35,940 nt of DNA, taken from contig JADGBZ010000033.1 in NCBI GenBank assembly GCA_015231175.1, forward strand, positions 1-35,940. The letters run 5' to 3'. The position numbers were made by a program, and so were the translations under genes. The notes under the pieces were generated by a model. That model was not told the origin of the DNA and ran no database searches. It worked only from the letters and a program-made list of their open reading frames with translations. The stretch comes from Magnetococcales bacterium (GTDB taxonomy: Bacteria > Pseudomonadota > Magnetococcia > Magnetococcales > DC0425bin3). Below, one piece after another: positions 1 through 8,504 of this stretch (its first letter is position 1; every line of letters starts with the position of its first letter).

Positions 1-66
1 GTTCGGGGCGAAGCCCTGACAAAGGCTTTCATATCCAGGCTTTTTTTGAAAGGGTACTGAATAGTT
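1..66 (+). repeat. Dispersed multi-hairpin repeat, copy A (cut by window edge)
   Basis: This is the 3' half of a repeat seen five times in the window, all in the same orientation. It starts inside the conserved GTTCGGGGCGAAGCCCTGAC core and runs through the 'CTTTCATATCCAGGC' segment to 'GGGTACTGAATAGTTAC'. It lies just beyond the 3' end of the membrane acyltransferase gene. The 5' half is presumably outside the window. Confidence 0.8.
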
Positions 67-93
67 ACGATAAAAAAAGGGAGTGGGCAGCTT

Positions 94-1296
94 CTAAATC
101 TTCAAAAGCCATCCCTGGCGGTGCAGCATGCGGGCGACCAGGTACATGAACAGGGCAAAGGCAGCGGCATGGAGAAAAGAGGCCAGCCACGGATCAAAAT
201 AGGGCAGAAAGAGGTGGCGGTAATAGAATGTTTTGCAGGAGACCACCTGGCCGTTCGTGTCTGTCACCTTGACCAGTGCGAGCAGACGCCCCGTCAGGCC
301 TGCCAGGAAAAACAGGGCCAGGGGATTGGTGCCATACATCACGAAGGGTTTGGCCCAGCGTTGCCATCCCAGTCCATCGGTCAATCCATGGCAAACGGCG
401 AACATGGTCAGGGCCATGCCCGCCATGAAAATGGCATAAGAACCGGTCCAGAGGCCCTTGTTGATGGGCAGCCAGTGGCTCAGGGCGGACCCCAGGGCGA
501 TCAGCAGGATACCGGCAGCGGTCAAACCCAAAAAGGTTGCCATGGCTGAACGCCCGGATCGCAAAAAGTGGCCGGTGAGGATACCCAACAAGGTGGTGGC
601 CAGGGCAGACAGGGTGCCCAGAATGCCTTCCGGGTCAAAGCCGGGTACCGGAGCGGCCAGCCAGGTGTGTTTCCCGAGCAGGGTGAGGTCGATATACCGG
701 GCCATGTTCCCTTCAGGTGTCAGGAGACCGGCGCCATATCCCGGGACGGGAAGATACAGGAGCAGCACGCTATGGAGGAGCAGCAACACCCAAACGAGCA
801 CGTATTGAGTACGCATGCGGGTGTGCAGAAGGATCATGCCGGCCAGGAGATAACAAACCGCAATGCGTTGCAAGACACCTGGAATGCGCAGCGTTGCCCA
901 GGAAAAAGGGTGACCGGGGATCAACCCGAAGGGAAATCCGCCCAAAAAGAGCCCCATCCCGAAAAGGATCACTGCGCGACGCACCATATGGTGATGGATG
1001 TCGGTGCGCGGCACACCCCGCTCCTGCCGACCGGTGAGGGAGAAGGCCATGGCCACGCCGACGATCCATAGAAAAAAGGGAAACACCAGATCGGCCAAGG
1101 TCCACCCATGCCAGGGGGCATGTTGCAAGGGGGCGTAAAAGTGGTTCCAATCTCCCGGATAGTTGACAATCATCATGCCGGCAAAGGTGGCGCCCCGGAA
1201 AGCATCCAGGGCCACAACCCGGGGGCTCGCCGGATGGCTTGCCGTTGCCTTTGAGTCACTCTTCATCACCTTGCCATGAGTGTTTGTCTGATGCAT
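94..1296 (-). CDS. Multi-pass membrane protein of the heparan-alpha-glucosaminide N-acetyltransferase-like family (DUF5009/DUF1624)
   Basis: The 400-residue product opens with a short soluble N-terminus and then RVVALDAFRGATFAGMMIV, the signature first membrane segment of the HGSNAT / YeiB-like acyltransferase group. Next come 'DLVFPFFLWIVGVAMAFS' and several more hydrophobic helices, about ten in all. A Trp/His-rich loop (DWNHFYAPLQHAPWHGW) follows the first helix, as in family members that transfer acyl groups across the membrane to sugars. Known members work on glucosamine-type sugars; the substrate here cannot be read from sequence. The annotated start is ATG at 1296. A second ATG at 1266 (MKSDSK...) is equally possible, and neither has a convincing ribosome-binding site. 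The stop is TAG. It is alone on its strand here, divergent from the lipoprotein gene at 1510. Confidence 0.8.
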   Translation of the reverse strand: MHQTNTHGKVMKSDSKATASHPASPRVVALDAFRGATFAGMMIVNYPGDWNHFYAPLQHAPWHGWTLADLVFPFFLWIVGVAMAFSLTGRQERGVPRTDIHHHMVRRAVILFGMGLFLGGFPFGLIPGHPFSWATLRIPGVLQRIAVCYLLAGMILLHTRMRTQYVLVWVLLLLHSVLLLYLPVPGYGAGLLTPEGNMARYIDLTLLGKHTWLAAPVPGFDPEGILGTLSALATTLLGILTGHFLRSGRSAMATFLGLTAAGILLIALGSALSHWLPINKGLWTGSYAIFMAGMALTMFAVCHGLTDGLGWQRWAKPFVMYGTNPLALFFLAGLTGRLLALVKVTDTNGQVVSCKTFYYRHLFLPYFDPWLASFLHAAAFALFMYLVARMLHRQGWLLKI

Positions 1297-1415
1297 CGGG
1301 ATTCAGGTATCTCACCAAGTGCGTACAAGGTAAAGTCCAGGCGAATCTGTCTGTTTCTGCTCGCCATGATTTGCCCAGGGAGGTTGGTCAGGGCGCGGGG
1401 AGACACCACCAAAGC

Positions 1416-1443
1416 TTGCCAAACTGACGGTGATTTGTTAGAT
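1416..1443 (+). promoter_or_regulatory. Possible sigma70-type promoter for the lipoprotein gene
   Basis: TTGCCA (1416-1421) and TTAGAT (1438-1443) are separated by 16 bases. The predicted transcription start would be near 1450, about 60 bases before the ATG at 1510. This agrees with the start codon chosen from the signal peptide. The -10 box is a poor match, so this is a weak call. Confidence 0.3.
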
Positions 1444-1509
1444 GTGGCAGGGATGGATCGCATGGTGCCAGATACCCGGAACCCTTTTTGCTCCCTTCGG
1501 TGCAAAACA

Positions 1510-2244
1510 ATGAAAAAGATCTCTTGCATTCCCACGGCTGTGATTTTGCTGATCGTTGCGCTCGCCGGGTGTTCGACGGCCTACAAGGCGACGCCGGTCT
1601 CTTTTCGTGCTCCCGAGTCCTATCCCAATAACCAGCGGGTTTTCAACACGGTCGTTGGATCGGAGCCGTTTTTCAATCCGGATATCGCCAGGGACAAGTT
1701 TGGCTTCGATATCATCGGCGCAGGAATCCTGCCTGTCCAGGTTGCGTTTGACAATCAAGGCGAAAATCCCCTCCATATCGTCGATGGTCAAACTTTTCTG
1801 ATTGGTGTTGGCGGATCGATGTGGCCCATTCTGGATAGCAAGTTTGTCCAGGAACGGACGCAAAAATATACCCAGACCAAGGATATCTTTGAAAAGGGCT
1901 CCTATGGTGGTTTTCTGGGTGCCGCTGCGGGTGGCTTGGTCGGTGCGGCCATTGGCATCCTGAGCAACAAGAGTGTGTTGGCTTCGGCTGGCAAGGGGGC
2001 CGCTGCGGGTGGCGTCCTGGGGGCCCTGGGGGGTGGTGTTGATGGCGCCGTCCATGCGGAAGGCATCGAACGCATCCAGGACGATGTGGCCCAAAAATCC
2101 ATGCTACACCGGGCCATTCCTCCCGGAACGATCAGTTTCGGGATGCTGTTCTTTCCGGCGGAGGCTACCCAGGCGTTTGCGCTCAGGCTGCAAATCGAAG
2201 ACACCAAGGCCAAAAGCAAAAAGACCGTGACCTTGAATTTTTAA
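1510..2244 (+). CDS. Lipoprotein with glycine-zipper segments, function unknown
   Basis: The frame is open from 1276, but the start at 1510 is chosen because it yields a clean lipoprotein signal: MKKIS, a hydrophobic core (VILLIVALAG) and a lipobox LAGC with Cys at about residue 20. The mature protein (244 residues with signal) has a soluble first half. A Gly/Ala-rich centre follows (FLGAAAGGLVGAAIGIL and AAAGGVLGALGGGVDGA), typical of glycine-zipper segments that insert into or pack against membranes. The C-terminal part (PPGTISFGMLFFP ... LRLQIED) looks like a beta-sandwich. It probably sits in the outer membrane or its periplasmic face. No specific function is recognised. Its 3' end faces mutL, with repeat copy B between them. 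Confidence 0.75.
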   Translation: MKKISCIPTAVILLIVALAGCSTAYKATPVSFRAPESYPNNQRVFNTVVGSEPFFNPDIARDKFGFDIIGAGILPVQVAFDNQGENPLHIVDGQTFLIGVGGSMWPILDSKFVQERTQKYTQTKDIFEKGSYGGFLGAAAGGLVGAAIGILSNKSVLASAGKGAAAGGVLGALGGGVDGAVHAEGIERIQDDVAQKSMLHRAIPPGTISFGMLFFPAEATQAFALRLQIEDTKAKSKKTVTLNF

Positions 2245-2250
2245 CGCATC

Positions 2251-2369
2251 GGGGTCCAGGGGGCTGGCTCCCTGGCAGGTCCAGGACGGAGTCCTGGCGG
2301 GGTTCGGGGCGAAGCCCTGACAAAGGCCTTTATGTGTAGACCTTTCCTGAAAGGGTGCTGGATGGTTGT
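2251..2369 (+). repeat. Dispersed multi-hairpin repeat, copy B
   Basis: This full-length copy of about 120 bases lies between the convergent lipoprotein and mutL genes. It contains three consecutive self-complementary blocks: CCAGGGGGCTGGCTCCCTGG, CCAGGACGGAGTCCTGG (a perfect 7-base stem) and GGGTTCGGGGCGAAGCCC. A 'CTTT...GAAAGGGTGCTGGAT' tail follows. The same order is found in copies C, D and E. It is transcribed from either side and may act as a transcript end structure. It resembles REP/MITE-type elements, but no transposase or target duplication is visible. Confidence 0.85.
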
Positions 2370-2381
2370 CGGTCTTTTGAG

Positions 2382-4418
2382 TCAGCGGCGCCCGAAGAGT
2401 TTGGCCAGATCGGCAAGAGTCAATTTGACGTGGGTCGGGCGACCGTGGCCGCACTGGCCGGAGAAGGGGGTCGTCTCGATCTGCCGCAGGAGGGCGTTCA
2501 TCTCCTCCAGGGAGAGTCTCCGGTTGGCCCGTACCGAGCCATGGCAGGCCATGGAGGTGAGGATGGTCTCCTGGCGTCGTTCCACAGCGGTGCTGCTGCC
2601 GAAACGCTCCAGGTCATGGATCACGTCCATGATCAATTTTCCGGGTTGATTTTTGGCCAGGAAGGCTGGCAACTCGCGCACCAGGAAAGCGTTTTCGCCA
2701 AAAGGTTCCACGATCACCCCCATGTGTGCCAGTTCTGGCAGCGCATCGCGCAGTCGCTCCGCATCGGCGGGTGAAAGCTCCAGCACGTCGGGAATCAGGA
2801 GCATTTGCCGTTCGGATGGCATGGCGGCATGGGACTGTTTCAGGGTTTCATAAACCACCCTCTCGTGGGCGGCGTGCTGGTCGACCAGGATGATGCCATC
2901 TTCGGTCTGCGCAAGGATATAAGTGCCGTGAATTTGGGCCAGGGGGGTACCCAGGCTGACACCCCGCAGCGGTGGGTGCGCCGGCCCTTTTTCCGGAGGA
3001 GACAGGGTTGGGGCTGCATCTGGATGCTGACCACCCTGTGGCTGTGAAAGGGAGTCCGGGAATGGGGGGCCAGGGGGCTGGCTTCCTGGCAGGTCCAGGC
3101 CAGAGTCCTGGTGGGGTTCGGGACGAAGCCCTGACAAGGTCTTTTGTGTCAAATCGTTATCGAACAGGCCAGAGTCCTGGTGGGGTTCGGAGCGAAGCCC
3201 TGACAAAGCCTTTCGTGTCAGATCGTTATCGAAAGGGCGCTGAAGGGCGGCTGCCGAGGGAGAGGAGTGCGTTCTGGAAGGGGATGTCTCCTCCCAATGC
3301 ACCGGGCGACTCGCCGCTGCGGGTAGACGGGCCACCACCTGCTCACCTTGGGATGGGCCCATGGCGGGTTGCCAGGGGGCTGGCGTCGGGTTGCTATGAG
3401 CGTGTGTGGTGGAGAGGGCTTCCGCCAGGCTGCGCCGCACCGCTGCATGAATGAAATGGCCCTGGTGAAAGCGCACCTCCTGTTTGGTGGGATGGACGTT
3501 GACATCCACGGCGTCTGGGGGCATGTCCAGAAAAAGGGCCAGGATTGGATGGCGATCCCTGGGCAGGGTGTCGCCATAGGCCTCTCGGGCGGCATGCTGG
3601 ATGGAACGATCACGGACCCAGCGCCCGTTGACGTAGAGATAGATGCCGGAGGTGTTGGCCCGGTTCAGGGTGGGCAGGCCCAGCCAGCCAAAAAGGCTTA
3701 AATGATCGCTGCTGCCTGCAAACTCAAGACAGTTGTCGGGAAACTCTCTGCCAAACACGGTAGCCAGGCGGATACGGGTTTGTTGCGCGTCGCTGCCGCC
3801 ACGCATCTCCACCACGGGTTTGGCGTCGATCTGCAAACGAAACCCGACCTGGGGATGGCCCAGGGCGTGCCGCAGGATCAGATCGGTGACATGCGTGGCT
3901 TCGGTGCGATCTGAACGTAAAAATTTGAGACGCGCCGGGGTGTTGAAAAACAGGTTGCGGACCGTGACGCATGTACCCGGCACCATGGCCGTGCGCCGGG
4001 TCTCCTCAATGTGGCCTCCCCTGACCGGAATGGCGACCCCGTCGGTCTCTTCCCGGACGCGGCTGGCCAGCTCCATGAAGGAGACGGAGCCGATGGAAGG
4101 GATCGCCTCACCCCGAAAACCCAGCGTGCGAATCTGGAACAGATCCTCCACATGGCTGATTTTGGATGTCGCGTGACGCTCCAGCGCCAAACGGGCCTGG
4201 TCGGCGGTCATGCCGCAGCCATCGTCGGTCACCTGGATCAGTTTGCGGCCACCCTGCTCAATGCGTACATCGATATGGGTCGCACCGGCATCCAGGCTGT
4301 TTTCCACCAGCTCCTTGACCACCGAGGCGGGCCGTTCCACCACCTCACCGGCGGCAATCTGGTTGGCCAGGGTGGTGGGGAGGATTTTAATTTGGCGGGT
4401 GGATGGGGTATCGGGCAC
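2382..4418 (-). CDS. mutL: DNA mismatch repair protein MutL with endonuclease motif
   Basis: The 678-residue product has the GHKL ATPase N-terminus of MutL: IAAGEVVERPASVVKELVEN (residues 21-40), DAGAT, DDGCGM (65-70), TLGFRGEA (98-105). The DVNVHPTKQEV motif is at 305-315. A Pro/Ser-rich linker spans about 340-490. The C-terminal domain carries DQHAAHERVVYE (513-524), an exact DQHA-x2-E-x4-E metal-binding endonuclease motif, plus SMACHGSVRAN (622-632) and CGHGRP (656-661). It should therefore be a nicking MutL, as in bacteria without MutH, acting with MutS and the sliding clamp. The start codon is GTG (4416-4418); a weak AAGG lies upstream. The linker contains two tandem 23-residue units (396-418 and 419-441) encoded by repeat copy C. 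The gene is divergent from infA. Confidence 0.96.
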   Translation of the reverse strand: MPDTPSTRQIKILPTTLANQIAAGEVVERPASVVKELVENSLDAGATHIDVRIEQGGRKLIQVTDDGCGMTADQARLALERHATSKISHVEDLFQIRTLGFRGEAIPSIGSVSFMELASRVREETDGVAIPVRGGHIEETRRTAMVPGTCVTVRNLFFNTPARLKFLRSDRTEATHVTDLILRHALGHPQVGFRLQIDAKPVVEMRGGSDAQQTRIRLATVFGREFPDNCLEFAGSSDHLSLFGWLGLPTLNRANTSGIYLYVNGRWVRDRSIQHAAREAYGDTLPRDRHPILALFLDMPPDAVDVNVHPTKQEVRFHQGHFIHAAVRRSLAEALSTTHAHSNPTPAPWQPAMGPSQGEQVVARLPAAASRPVHWEETSPSRTHSSPSAAALQRPFDNDLTRKALSGLRSEPHQDSGLFDNDLTQKTLSGLRPEPHQDSGLDLPGSQPPGPPFPDSLSQPQGGQHPDAAPTLSPPEKGPAHPPLRGVSLGTPLAQIHGTYILAQTEDGIILVDQHAAHERVVYETLKQSHAAMPSERQMLLIPDVLELSPADAERLRDALPELAHMGVIVEPFGENAFLVRELPAFLAKNQPGKLIMDVIHDLERFGSSTAVERRQETILTSMACHGSVRANRRLSLEEMNALLRQIETTPFSGQCGHGRPTHVKLTLADLAKLFGRR
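3064..3246 (+). repeat. Dispersed repeat, copy C, inside the mutL coding region with a 69-bp tandem duplication
   Basis: The element found between genes elsewhere in the window lies here inside the mutL linker. It begins GGGGGGCCAGGGGGCTGGC and continues CAGGCCAGAGTCCTGG ... CGAAGCCCTGACAA. The second part is present twice: unit 1 at 3096-3164 and unit 2 at 3165-3233. Both are 69 bases, i.e. exactly 23 codons, so the mutL frame (minus strand) stays open. The two units differ at only a few positions. In the protein they read FDNDLT(R/Q)K(A/T)LSGLR followed by (S/P)EPHQDSGL. Confidence 0.85.
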
Positions 4419-4516
4419 GGAGATCTACCTTCGGATCCTGACCAGAAACGTGACAATCCTGTGAGGGGCGCACCATGGCCACAAATGCCCGTGTCTGCGC
4501 ACTTGGATTGGAAATA

Positions 4517-4545
4517 TTGACCGGAGGATTTATTTTTGTTAAGAT
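4517..4545 (+). promoter_or_regulatory. Sigma70-type promoter upstream of infA
   Basis: TTGACC (4517-4522) and TAAGAT (4540-4545) are separated by 17 bases. This is the best-matching promoter on the plus strand of the mutL-infA divergent region. The predicted start near 4552 leaves a leader of about 80 bases before the TTG start of infA. It could also drive parE and the outer membrane factor, since the gaps after infA are short. Confidence 0.55.
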
Positions 4546-4633
4546 GGCCGGTCAGTTTGAGATTATGGAGGAAGGAGCGCCCGCATGTGCGGTCGTTCGC
4601 GCCAGTCGGATCCGTACCCCTGGAGGGAAAGCT

Positions 4634-4852
4634 TTGAGTAAAGAAGATGTCATCGAAATGGAAGGGACGGTCCTGGAGAACCTTCCCAATGCCATGTTTC
4701 GGGTGGAACTGGAAAACGAACACAAGCTTTTGTGTCATATCTCGGGGCGGATGCGCAAGCACTATATCCGGATTTTGCCCGGAGACAAAGTGACGGTGCA
4801 ATTGACGCCGTATGATCTGACCAAGGGACGTATCTCCTATCGCCACAAGTAG
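4634..4852 (+). CDS. infA: Translation initiation factor IF-1 (TTG start)
   Basis: The S1-like OB-fold protein of 72 residues ([20 protein letters not shown] ... RISYRHK) matches bacterial IF-1 along its whole length. IF-1 binds the ribosomal A site during initiation with IF-2 and IF-3. The frame is open further upstream (from 4475). The family's fixed length and N-terminus place the start at TTG 4634-4636, preceded by TGGAGGG at 4621-4627 with good spacing. A non-ATG start fits a tightly controlled factor. It is followed after 39 bases by parE. Confidence 0.95.
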   Translation: MSKEDVIEMEGTVLENLPNAMFRVELENEHKLLCHISGRMRKHYIRILPGDKVTVQLTPYDLTKGRISYRHK

Positions 4853-4891
4853 CCTTCTCGGCCCTGGCAGAATGTTTTTGTGACCGGGTCC

Positions 4892-6808
4892 ATGGAATAT
4901 AACGCATCTGACATCGAGGTGTTGGAAGGTCTGGAGGGGGTCCGCCGGCGCCCTGGCATGTACATCGGCGGCACGGATTCCCGCGCCTTGCACCATTTGG
5001 TGGTCGAACTTCTCGATAACGCCATGGATGAGGCCGTGGCCGGCCATGCCGACAGAATCCAACTCAAATTGGGTCTGGATGGCGCCATCACCCTGCGGGA
5101 CAACGGGCGCGGCATCCCGGTGGATCCCCACCCACGCTACCCGGACAAGTCGGCCCTGGAAGTGGTGATGACCACGCTCCACTCCGGCGGCAAATTCAAC
5201 AACAATGTCTATGCCACGGCGGGGGGATTGCACGGGGTAGGCCTCTCGGTGGTCAACGCCCTCTCCCTCTGGACCGAGGTGCGTGTGGAGCGTGACGGCT
5301 TCCTGTGGCGGCAACGCTACGTGCGCGGTCTGGCCGAGGGCCCCCTGGAAAAAATGAACCCTACCCGGCGGCGGGGTACCCAGGTGGCCTTTTTGCCCGA
5401 CCCTGAGGTGTTTCCGGACCCTGTTTTTCATCCGCCCTTGTTGGTGGAGATGTGTCGTTCCCGGGCCTATCTCAACCGGGGGGTGGTCATCCGGGTGCAG
5501 ATCGAGGCCTCCGGAGAGGAGCATGAGTTCCATTTTCCCAACGGGGTGGCGGATTATATTCGCCACCGGGTCACTGGCAAGGATCTGGTGGTGCCCGAGC
5601 CTTTTGCCGGTCGCGTGGAAAAATTTGGTGACCATGAACAAGGGCGCCTGGAGTGGGCCATGGCCTGGACCACCGAGGATGAGGCCCACCTTCTGACCTA
5701 CTGCAATACCGTTCCCACCCCGCAGGGGGGGGCGCACGAGACGGGCCTGCGGGCTGCCCTGGTCAAGGGGTTCCGGGAGTATGCGGAGTCCCGCAGTCTG
5801 CTTCCCCGGGGCATCGCCTTGACGGTGGAGGATGTCCTGGGCGGGGGCATCATGGTCATGTCCCTGTTCATTCCCCATCCCCAGTTTGCCGGCCAAACCA
5901 AGGAGAGGTTGACCAACCCCGGCCTGGACCGTCAGGTCGAGAGCACCATCAAGGACCATCTGGACCAGTGGCTGCACGGCAACCCGGATCAGGCGACCCC
6001 CCTCCTGGAAGCGGTGGTGGAACGGGCCAGGGAGCGCATCAGTCGCAAGGGCAACGATGCTCGCATCAAACGCAAGAGCGCCACATCCCGGTTGACCCTG
6101 CCCGGCAAATTGACCGATTGCATCACCACCAATCCGGCCCTGTCGGAACTGTTCATCGTGGAGGGAGACTCCGCCGGAGGGTCGGCCAAACAGGCCCGCA
6201 ATCGTCATACCCAGGCTGTTCTTCCCTTGCGGGGAAAAATTCTCAATGTCGAGCAGGCCAACCTGGAAAAATTTGAAAAAAATGTTGAAATCCAGAGTCT
6301 TGTCACGGCGATCGGCGCCGGTTACGGGCGCCATTTTGACATGGCCGGGTTGCGCTATGGACGGGTGATCATCATGACCGACGCCGATGTGGACGGCGCC
6401 CATATCGCCAGCCTTCTCCTGACCTTTTTTTACCGCTTCATGCCTGCCCTGATCACCCGGGGGCATCTCTATCTGGCCCAGCCTCCCTTGTATCGGGTCA
6501 CGCGCGGTTCGGAAAGCTTCTATGCCCTGGACGAGGAAGAGAAAGAGGCGATGATTCAGCAATTATCGCGCAAAAAGGGCGCCGCCAAGGTTGAGATTTC
6601 CCGCTTCAAGGGGTTGGGGGAGATGATGCCCGCCCAATTGCGGGAGACGACAATGAATCCGGAGACCCGGCACCTTTTGCAAATCCGTGTGGACGATGAG
6701 GCGTTGACCAGTGGAACCTTTGATCGTCTGATGGGCAAAAGACCCATGGAGAGGTATCTGTTCATATGTGAAAAGGCTCCCTTTGCCCGCAGTTCGTTGG
6801 ATATTTGA
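4892..6808 (+). CDS. parE: DNA topoisomerase IV subunit B (ParE)
   Basis: The 638-residue type IIA topoisomerase ATPase subunit carries GVRRRPGMYIG and the ATP-binding motifs ELLDNAMDEA, DNGRGIP and GGLHGVGLSVVNALS. It then has the transducer, the TOPRIM acidic motif EGDSAGG (about residue 423) and DADVDGAH (about 497). The length fits ParE and lacks the long insertion of proteobacterial GyrB. 'FAGQTKERL' and the end 'LMGKRPMERYLFI' also favour ParE. It pairs with ParC (not in this window) to decatenate daughter chromosomes. An upstream GTG at 4880 would add four residues. ATG 4892 is preferred because family members begin just before 'YNA-x-x-IEVL'. A GyrB identity is less likely but not excluded. 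Confidence 0.9.
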   Translation: MEYNASDIEVLEGLEGVRRRPGMYIGGTDSRALHHLVVELLDNAMDEAVAGHADRIQLKLGLDGAITLRDNGRGIPVDPHPRYPDKSALEVVMTTLHSGGKFNNNVYATAGGLHGVGLSVVNALSLWTEVRVERDGFLWRQRYVRGLAEGPLEKMNPTRRRGTQVAFLPDPEVFPDPVFHPPLLVEMCRSRAYLNRGVVIRVQIEASGEEHEFHFPNGVADYIRHRVTGKDLVVPEPFAGRVEKFGDHEQGRLEWAMAWTTEDEAHLLTYCNTVPTPQGGAHETGLRAALVKGFREYAESRSLLPRGIALTVEDVLGGGIMVMSLFIPHPQFAGQTKERLTNPGLDRQVESTIKDHLDQWLHGNPDQATPLLEAVVERARERISRKGNDARIKRKSATSRLTLPGKLTDCITTNPALSELFIVEGDSAGGSAKQARNRHTQAVLPLRGKILNVEQANLEKFEKNVEIQSLVTAIGAGYGRHFDMAGLRYGRVIIMTDADVDGAHIASLLLTFFYRFMPALITRGHLYLAQPPLYRVTRGSESFYALDEEEKEAMIQQLSRKKGAAKVEISRFKGLGEMMPAQLRETTMNPETRHLLQIRVDDEALTSGTFDRLMGKRPMERYLFICEKAPFARSSLDI

Positions 6809-6830
6809 TGATATGGGAAAGGTTTCTCCG

Positions 6831-8132
6831 ATGAAAAAATCATGGAGGATTTTGCTGGGCGGCATGGTGGTTTTTGCGCCCGGGTGGTGTTGGGCCGATG
6901 ATGGGGGTGTCTTTCGGGCGCTGACCGAACGGACCTTGGCTGACAATCCCCGCGTGCGTTCCGCCCAGTCGGCGTTGGAAGCGGCGCGTGAGCGGCTGAA
7001 TCAGGCTTGGGGCGGTTTGTTGCCGGAGGTGGGTTTGGGACTTTCCCAGGGGCATGCCAGGTCGGATTGGCAGGGTGGCGCCAACGGGTCGGAGCCACGG
7101 CAGGTGGGTTTGAACCTTTCGCAAAATGTGTTCAACCAGAGTGCCATCGTGGCGCTTCGTCAGGCACAGCCCTACGTGGGGGCCTATGAAAAAGCCCTGG
7201 AGGCGGAAAAGCAGGGGGTTTTTCTTCAGGTTGCCCGTGTGGCCCTGAACCATCTCAAGGCCCGGGAGGTGGCCCGTCTGGCCCATGACAACCGGGCGGT
7301 GACGGAACGCAATCTGGAGGCCACCCGGGATCGTTTCCGGGTCGGGGAGATCACCCGGACCGATGTCAGTCAGGCCAGTTCCCGCCTCGCCTCTGCCGAG
7401 GCTGATCTGTTGCGGGCCGAGAATGCCGTGGCTGTGGGCAAAGCCCAATTCGAGGAGGTTGTGGGTCAACCACCCCCCCCGGAGCTGTTGGTTCCAGCCC
7501 TGGAGGTGCCCCTCCTGGGGGAGTCCCTGGAGGCCTTGATCCGGGAAGCGCAGCAGCGCCCCGATCTTCAGGCCGTGCAGTTGCGCTTGCGCGTCTCCGA
7601 ACTGAACGTGGAACAGGAGCGGGCTGGATTTTATCCGGTTCTGGGCCTGACATCCTCCGCCAATCGCTCCTGGCGTCAGGAGACGCCGGGCCGGATGGAT
7701 CCGGTGAATCAGGTGACCATGACCCTGGCTCTGAACGTCCCTCTCTACTCCGGGGGGAAGACCACCTCCCGCGTCGAGCAGGCCCGAGCGGAGCATCGTG
7801 GGCAGGAGGTCGAGCAGGATCGCCTCTTGCGGCAGATCGCCCGGGAAGTGGAACAGGCACAGTTGGATTACAGGAGCGTGCAAGCGGTCGTGCGTGCCTA
7901 CGAAGCGGCGGAGAAGGCTGCCTCGGAGGCCAAGACCGGCATCGAACAGGAGTACCGGGTGGGATCGCGTACCGCCCTGGATCTGCTGGTGGCGCAGAAC
8001 GTCCTGTTTACGTCGCAAACCGATCTGGCCAAGAGTCGCTTCGATCTGATCCTGGCGCAGTTTCAGATGTTGCATGCTGTGGGGCGATTGGAGCTGAAGG
8101 AGTTGAGTTTCACGAAAAAACCCTCTTCCTGA
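6831..8132 (+). CDS. TolC-family outer membrane efflux/secretion channel
   Basis: The 433-residue product begins with a Sec signal peptide (MKKSWRILLGGMVVFAPGWCWA, cleavage after Ala-Asp region about residue 23-25). Two OEP repeats follow with the family's long amphipathic helices: SAQSALEAARERLNQAWGG, then later LRQIAREVEQAQLDYRSVQA. The internal phrases 'LLPEVGLGLSQ', 'SLEALIREAQQRPDLQAVQ' and 'YRVGSRTALDLLVAQNVLF' are typical of TolC homologues. It forms the trimeric outer membrane exit duct of a type I secretion or efflux pump. No inner-membrane or adaptor partner is nearby. ATG 6831 is chosen for the signal peptide and the GGAAAGG at 6815-6821. It starts 22 bases after parE, so it may be co-transcribed. 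Confidence 0.92.
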   Translation: MKKSWRILLGGMVVFAPGWCWADDGGVFRALTERTLADNPRVRSAQSALEAARERLNQAWGGLLPEVGLGLSQGHARSDWQGGANGSEPRQVGLNLSQNVFNQSAIVALRQAQPYVGAYEKALEAEKQGVFLQVARVALNHLKAREVARLAHDNRAVTERNLEATRDRFRVGEITRTDVSQASSRLASAEADLLRAENAVAVGKAQFEEVVGQPPPPELLVPALEVPLLGESLEALIREAQQRPDLQAVQLRLRVSELNVEQERAGFYPVLGLTSSANRSWRQETPGRMDPVNQVTMTLALNVPLYSGGKTTSRVEQARAEHRGQEVEQDRLLRQIAREVEQAQLDYRSVQAVVRAYEAAEKAASEAKTGIEQEYRVGSRTALDLLVAQNVLFTSQTDLAKSRFDLILAQFQMLHAVGRLELKELSFTKKPSS

Positions 8133-8279
8133 CGCAGACGGAGAGGCGTATCCTGCGCCCGGGTGGTCGGTCCGCAGCGGGCGTGAACAATGCGCCAACG
8201 CGGGGCAAGGCCAAGTCCAAGGCGGCCAATCGTGGCAGCTCCGGAAAACCGGGCCAGTCAAACAGAGGGAGTGGTGGTC

Positions 8280-8504
8280 ATGCTCGACAAGGTGCAGGCG
8301 GTTCTGAACGAAGTCCGTCCCATGCTGCAACGCGATGGGGGGGACGTGGAGTTGGTGGAGGTGACGGCAGGCAAGGTGGTCAAGGTGCGCCTGCGCGGGG
8401 CGTGTGGAACCTGTCCCGGTGCCATCATGACCCTCAAGGGCGGGATCGAACGGATCATGAAACAGCGTATTCCGGAGATCGTGTCAGTGGAGAGCGTTCC
8501 CTGA
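8280..8504 (+). CDS. NifU C-terminal-domain (Nfu-type) iron-sulfur cluster carrier
   Basis: The 74-residue single-domain protein has the Nfu fold signature 'LNEVRPMLQRDGGDVELVEV' and the cluster-binding CGTC (Cys42 and Cys45) in RGACGTCPGAIMTLKGGIE. As a dimer it holds a bridging 4Fe-4S cluster and passes it to target enzymes. It lacks the N-terminal A-type domain of NfuA. ATG 8280 follows GAGGGA at 8265-8270; two GTG codons just upstream are alternatives. The intergenic gap from the TolC-type gene is about 147 bases and contains no clear terminator. It could supply clusters to the ferredoxin-linked enzymes further along, but this is only inference. Confidence 0.92.
   Translation: MLDKVQAVLNEVRPMLQRDGGDVELVEVTAGKVVKVRLRGACGTCPGAIMTLKGGIERIMKQRIPEIVSVESVP

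Noticed and set aside
1276-1509. An N-terminal extension of the lipoprotein from ATG 1276
   Set aside because: The first 78 codons do not resemble a folded protein and would bury a perfect lipoprotein signal peptide that begins at 1510.
4475-4633. An N-terminal extension of IF-1 from 4475
   Set aside because: IF-1 is always about 72 residues. The extension spans the promoter boxes, and a good ribosome-binding site lies before TTG 4634.
4238-6562. A 774-codon open frame on the minus strand across parE
   Set aside because: It is antisense to the well-supported parE, has His/Gln/Gly-rich low-quality sequence without any motif, and its 3' end runs into mutL antisense territory. It is a by-product of GC-rich codon use.
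6840-8330. A 496-codon open frame on the minus strand across the TolC-type gene
   Set aside because: It is the antisense shadow of a recognisable outer membrane factor with a signal peptide. The composition is unnatural (His, Gln, Gly, Leu rich).
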